Assembly (NCBI GenBank): GCA_002347565.1
Contig: DDXR01000074.1
Location: 1 to 34,792 of the forward strand
Direction of reading: 5' to 3'
From: a bacterium UBP2_UBA2255
Lineage (GTDB): Bacteria > Edwardsbacteria > AC1 > EtOH8
DNA length: 34,792 nt
A program made the position numbers and the translations under genes. Positions 32,666 to 34,792 of this stretch are shown here, piece after piece. The first letter of the stretch is position 1. Each line of letters begins with the position of its first letter. The notes under the pieces were generated by a model. The model made no database searches. It saw only the letters and a program-made list of their open reading frames with translations, and was not told the origin of the DNA.

Positions 32666-33955
32666 TTATGTGGTTCGTGATGGTCCCTCGAGCGCCGCCT
32701 CGGCCCAGGCCGCCCGGTACAGCAGGTTCATCCCGCGGAACAGCGCCAGGGCCTTGCGGATGTGCTCCTCCGCCGCCCCCCGGTCGTCTGCCGCGCGCAG
32801 CATCTTCCCGAGGTCGACGTGGGTCAGCGCCATGTCGTACTGCTGTTTCATGTCGGTGTACATTTTCAGGGCCGCAGCGAACTCGGCCGCCGCCCCGTCG
32901 TAGTCCCGCGCCGCCGCCGACACCCTGCCGCGCAGCCGCCTGCATTCGGCGATGCCCTCCCGGTACTCCATCTCCCGTGAAAGTTCCAGCGCCCGGTCCA
33001 AGTGCATGCCGGCCTGCACCCGATCGCCCTCCGCCAGCGCCAGGTCGGCCAGGGCGGTGCTGATGCGGATGGTCACTTGGACGTCATCGATGGCCGCGCC
33101 GGCCTGCGCGGCCAGCTCGATCAGCGCCCGCGCCTGGATGGTTTCTCCCTGCTGCAGCAAGAGCCTGCCGATGGCGCAGCGATCGCCCGCCAAGTAGTCG
33201 GTATCCCCGATCTCCTGCCGCGTCGCGGCCGCCTTTCGCAGGGACTGCAGGGCCCGCGGGAGGTCTCTGATGTCGGCATAGGAGGCACCGAGGTTCTCCA
33301 TGTTATAGGCCTGGCCCTGGCGGTCGCCGATCCGCGACGATATTTCCAGCGACACCGTGAAGTGCTCCAGCGCCGCGGGATAGTCGCCGGCGGACTTGTG
33401 AAGGAACCCGATATTGTGCAGGCTGCAGGCCTCTCCGCCGCGGTCGCCGATCCGCCGGTAGAGCTCCAGCGACCGCAGGTGGTACGACAGGGCCTCCCGT
33501 CTGTCGCCGAGCATGTCGTGGATGAAGCCGATGTTGTTGAGGCTGGTGGCCTGGCCCTGCAGGTCGCCGATCTCCTCGCGGATCGCCAGCGCGCGCTGAT
33601 GGCAGTCCAGCGCCCGGGGGTAGTCCCCGCGGATGTCGTGGACGCAGGCGATGTTGTTCAGCGCCAGCGACTCGCCCTTGCGGTGGCCCAGCCGCCGATA
33701 GGCGGCCAGCGCGGCCTCGGTCCGCTCCAGCATCAGGTCATAGCGGTTGACGAAGGAGCAGACCTCGCCGGATTGCGCCAGGCAGTTGGCCTCCTGCTCG
33801 GCCGCGCCGCCGGCCCGGGCCAGCCGCAGCGCCCGGTCGATGCCGGCCAGGGCCTCCTCGTTGCGGCCGACCAGGTTGAGCACAGTCGCGCGCTGCTGCA
33901 GGACGTTGATCAGCGCGGCGAGGTCGACGGTCCGCGTCGCCGGGCGTGACATCAT
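32666..33955 (-). CDS. TPR protein of the 40-residue (LGN/MalT-like) type
   Basis: 429 residues from ATG 33955 (a second ATG follows at 33952), two bases after the previous stop; the longer open frame is a shadow. At least seven repeats of about 40 residues, each reading like LNNIGFIHDMLGDRREALSY followed by HLRSLELYRRIGD, spaced regularly from about residue 90 to 290, with further degenerate repeats to the end. Such repeats (TPR_12 type) are common as sensor or partner-binding halves of signalling proteins. No catalytic or DNA-binding domain and no signal peptide is present, so it is probably a cytosolic scaffold. Confidence 0.85.
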   Translation of the reverse strand: MMSRPATRTVDLAALINVLQQRATVLNLVGRNEEALAGIDRALRLARAGGAAEQEANCLAQSGEVCSFVNRYDLMLERTEAALAAYRRLGHRKGESLALNNIACVHDIRGDYPRALDCHQRALAIREEIGDLQGQATSLNNIGFIHDMLGDRREALSYHLRSLELYRRIGDRGGEACSLHNIGFLHKSAGDYPAALEHFTVSLEISSRIGDRQGQAYNMENLGASYADIRDLPRALQSLRKAAATRQEIGDTDYLAGDRCAIGRLLLQQGETIQARALIELAAQAGAAIDDVQVTIRISTALADLALAEGDRVQAGMHLDRALELSREMEYREGIAECRRLRGRVSAAARDYDGAAAEFAAALKMYTDMKQQYDMALTHVDLGKMLRAADDRGAAEEHIRKALALFRGMNLLYRAAWAEAALEGPSRTT

Positions 33956-33957
33956 GG

Positions 33958-34338
33958 TCAGTAGATGATCTGGCCGCCGTCGAAGATCTTCCCCGATCTG
34001 GCCTCGGTGTACTCGATGAAGATGTTGGAGATGTCGATCTTCAGCTCGGAGCTCAGCGTCTCGGCCACGGTCTTGATGATGGCCTCGACGTCCTTTTTGG
34101 CCTTGCCCTCGAACGATATGATCCGCACCAGCGGCGCGTGGGTGCTCTGGGGCTGGGCCCCGACGGAATAGTTGCCGGTGGCGTAGAGGTGCGGCGCGAT
34201 GAACTCCCAGGTGGCCCAGACGTGGTTGGGCTGGTAGTTCATCCGCAGGGCCACCGCGGTGCAGACCTTCTTGAGGATGTCCGGGGTCCGCATGTCGTCC
34301 TCGTCGAGCGGCAGCGACTTGATGGTGATGATCGGCAT
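33958..34338 (-). CDS. Tautomerase-superfamily-like protein
   Basis: 126 residues. It starts MPIITIKSLP, so removal of Met would expose Pro at the N-terminus, the catalytic base of 4-oxalocrotonate tautomerase/MIF enzymes. The body (LKKVCTAVALRM ... STHAPLVRIISFEGKAKKD ... ISNIFIEYTEARSGKIFDGG) shows two beta-alpha-beta-like halves consistent with that fold. The substrate is unknown. AGGAG 6 nt before ATG 34338 is the ribosome site, and the cloverleaf repeat lies directly upstream of it. Family assignment is by N-terminus and layout, so moderate confidence. Confidence 0.6.
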   Translation of the reverse strand: MPIITIKSLPLDEDDMRTPDILKKVCTAVALRMNYQPNHVWATWEFIAPHLYATGNYSVGAQPQSTHAPLVRIISFEGKAKKDVEAIIKTVAETLSSELKIDISNIFIEYTEARSGKIFDGGQIIY

Positions 34339-34352
34339 ATGTCACTCCTATT

Positions 34353-34433
34353 GACCTCACCCCTGCCCCTCTCCCTTCAGGAGAGGGGTTTTTCGCACCC
34401 CTTCCCCGGCGGGGAAGGGGCAGGGGTTAGGTC
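34353..34433. repeat. 81-bp cloverleaf palindromic repeat, copy 2
   Basis: Outer arms GACCTCACCCCT (34353-34364) and its near complement (34422-34433, one mismatch) enclose CCCCTCTCC/GGAGAGGGG (34366-34388, 5-nt loop) and CCCCTTCCCC/GGGGAAGGGG (34398-34420, 3-nt loop). Same architecture and almost the same sequence as 16558-16636. The radC stop codon TAA (34427-34429) lies within its right arm, and the tautomerase ribosome site follows its left arm. Confidence 0.9.
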
Positions 34434-34792
34434 AACAAATGGTTCTCGGCAAAGCTGTAAAATCCACTCGTCCCCACGATGATGTGATCCAGCACCCGGA
34501 TGTCCATGTGGCGGGCGGCCTCGGCGATGCGCGCGGTCAGCTTCTTGTCGTCCGGGGACGGCGCGGTCGACCCGCTGGGGTGGTTGTGCACCAGGATCAG
34601 GCCGGCGGCCTTGTGCGCCAGCGCCGCTTCGATCACTCGGCGGGGATAGACCACCGCGTGGTCGATGGTCCCCTCGTGCACCACCTGGTGGCCCAGCACT
34701 CTGTTCTTGGCGTCGAGGAACACGGCCAGGAAGGCCTCGTAGCCCAGGCCCGCCAGCGCCGAGCGGGCGAACGCCACCACCGCCTGCGGCGA
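34427..34792 (-). CDS. radC: RadC family JAB-domain protein, 3' part
   Basis: The last 121 residues of a RadC/JAB1-MPN protein; the frame is open to the end of the window (SPQAVVAFARSALAGLGYE), so the start lies outside. The metal site HNHPSGSTAPSPDD and the C-terminal LDHIIVGTSGFYSFAENHL are diagnostic, with VVHEGTIDHAVVYPRRVIEAAL before them. RadC has a zinc-metalloprotease-like fold; it was first linked to DNA repair, but that role is disputed. Its TAA stop is supplied by the cloverleaf repeat, so the repeat may have replaced the original C-terminus end. Confidence 0.93.
   Translation of the reverse strand, partial: SPQAVVAFARSALAGLGYEAFLAVFLDAKNRVLGHQVVHEGTIDHAVVYPRRVIEAALAHKAAGLILVHNHPSGSTAPSPDDKKLTARIAEAARHMDIRVLDHIIVGTSGFYSFAENHLLT

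Overview
The window comes from a GC-rich (mid-60s percent by eye) diderm bacterium. Two large secreted proteins end in type IX-secretion-like / FlgD-Ig-like tails (HPNPF..., ...GVYFFRL...), and there are several lipoproteins, a SurA chaperone, a LolB-like lipoprotein and a predicted outer-membrane barrel. This combination points to the Bacteroidetes/Chlorobi/Fibrobacteres side of the tree, probably one of its uncultured high-GC candidate phyla. No rRNA, tRNA, CRISPR array, phage or transposase was seen, and I cannot name a species.

Plus-strand half (1-13.7 kb): the 3' part of the primary sigma factor gene; a 305-nt AT-richer gap; two exported multidomain proteins in tandem (an Endonuclease I enzyme and a 1551-residue surface protein with internal duplication), closed by a strong hairpin; a TtcA-like tRNA thiolase with its own promoter; then a compact operon of three parvulin-type foldases (two lipoproteins and SurA) that should serve periplasmic and outer-membrane protein folding. 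A terminator at 13.67 kb separates this half from the minus-strand half.

Minus-strand half (34.8-13.7 kb, read right to left): RadC (5' end outside the window), a tautomerase-like protein, a TPR protein, a 123-bp broken copy of the crtI start, an ABC1/UbiB kinase, phytoene desaturase CrtI, branched-chain aminotransferase IlvE, a DUF4342 protein, a pyrimidine-dimer glycosylase, a DUF523-DUF1722 protein and an RluE-like pseudouridine synthase. Next, behind their own promoter, come a class II cyclic-nucleotide phosphodiesterase, a bifunctional-nuclease-family protein, a TPR lipoprotein, a LolB-like lipoprotein, an ADP-ribose-type Nudix hydrolase, CutA and an AT-rich orphan. After these are a small Cys-rich DUF6485 protein with a probably leaderless mRNA, a DUF853/HerA-type ATPase, a membrane Nudix protein, a QueG-like ferredoxin-type protein, DUF4416, a small membrane protein, and an M1 metallopeptidase apparently fused to an Omp85-like barrel. 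Overlaps of 1-8 nt and gaps under 20 nt show that most of these are co-transcribed.

Between genes there are two families of small palindromic repeats. One is a roughly 80-bp cloverleaf element (16558-16636 and 34353-34433, with a degenerate relative at 28641-28687). The other is an ATTCC/GGAAT hairpin (20692-20711 and 27913-27931). I found no complete, clearly new defence or metabolic system. The most unusual items are the peptidase-barrel fusion, the cloverleaf repeats beside ribosome-binding sites, the crtI fragment flanking the ABC1 kinase gene, and the AT-rich orphan lying in frame behind cutA.
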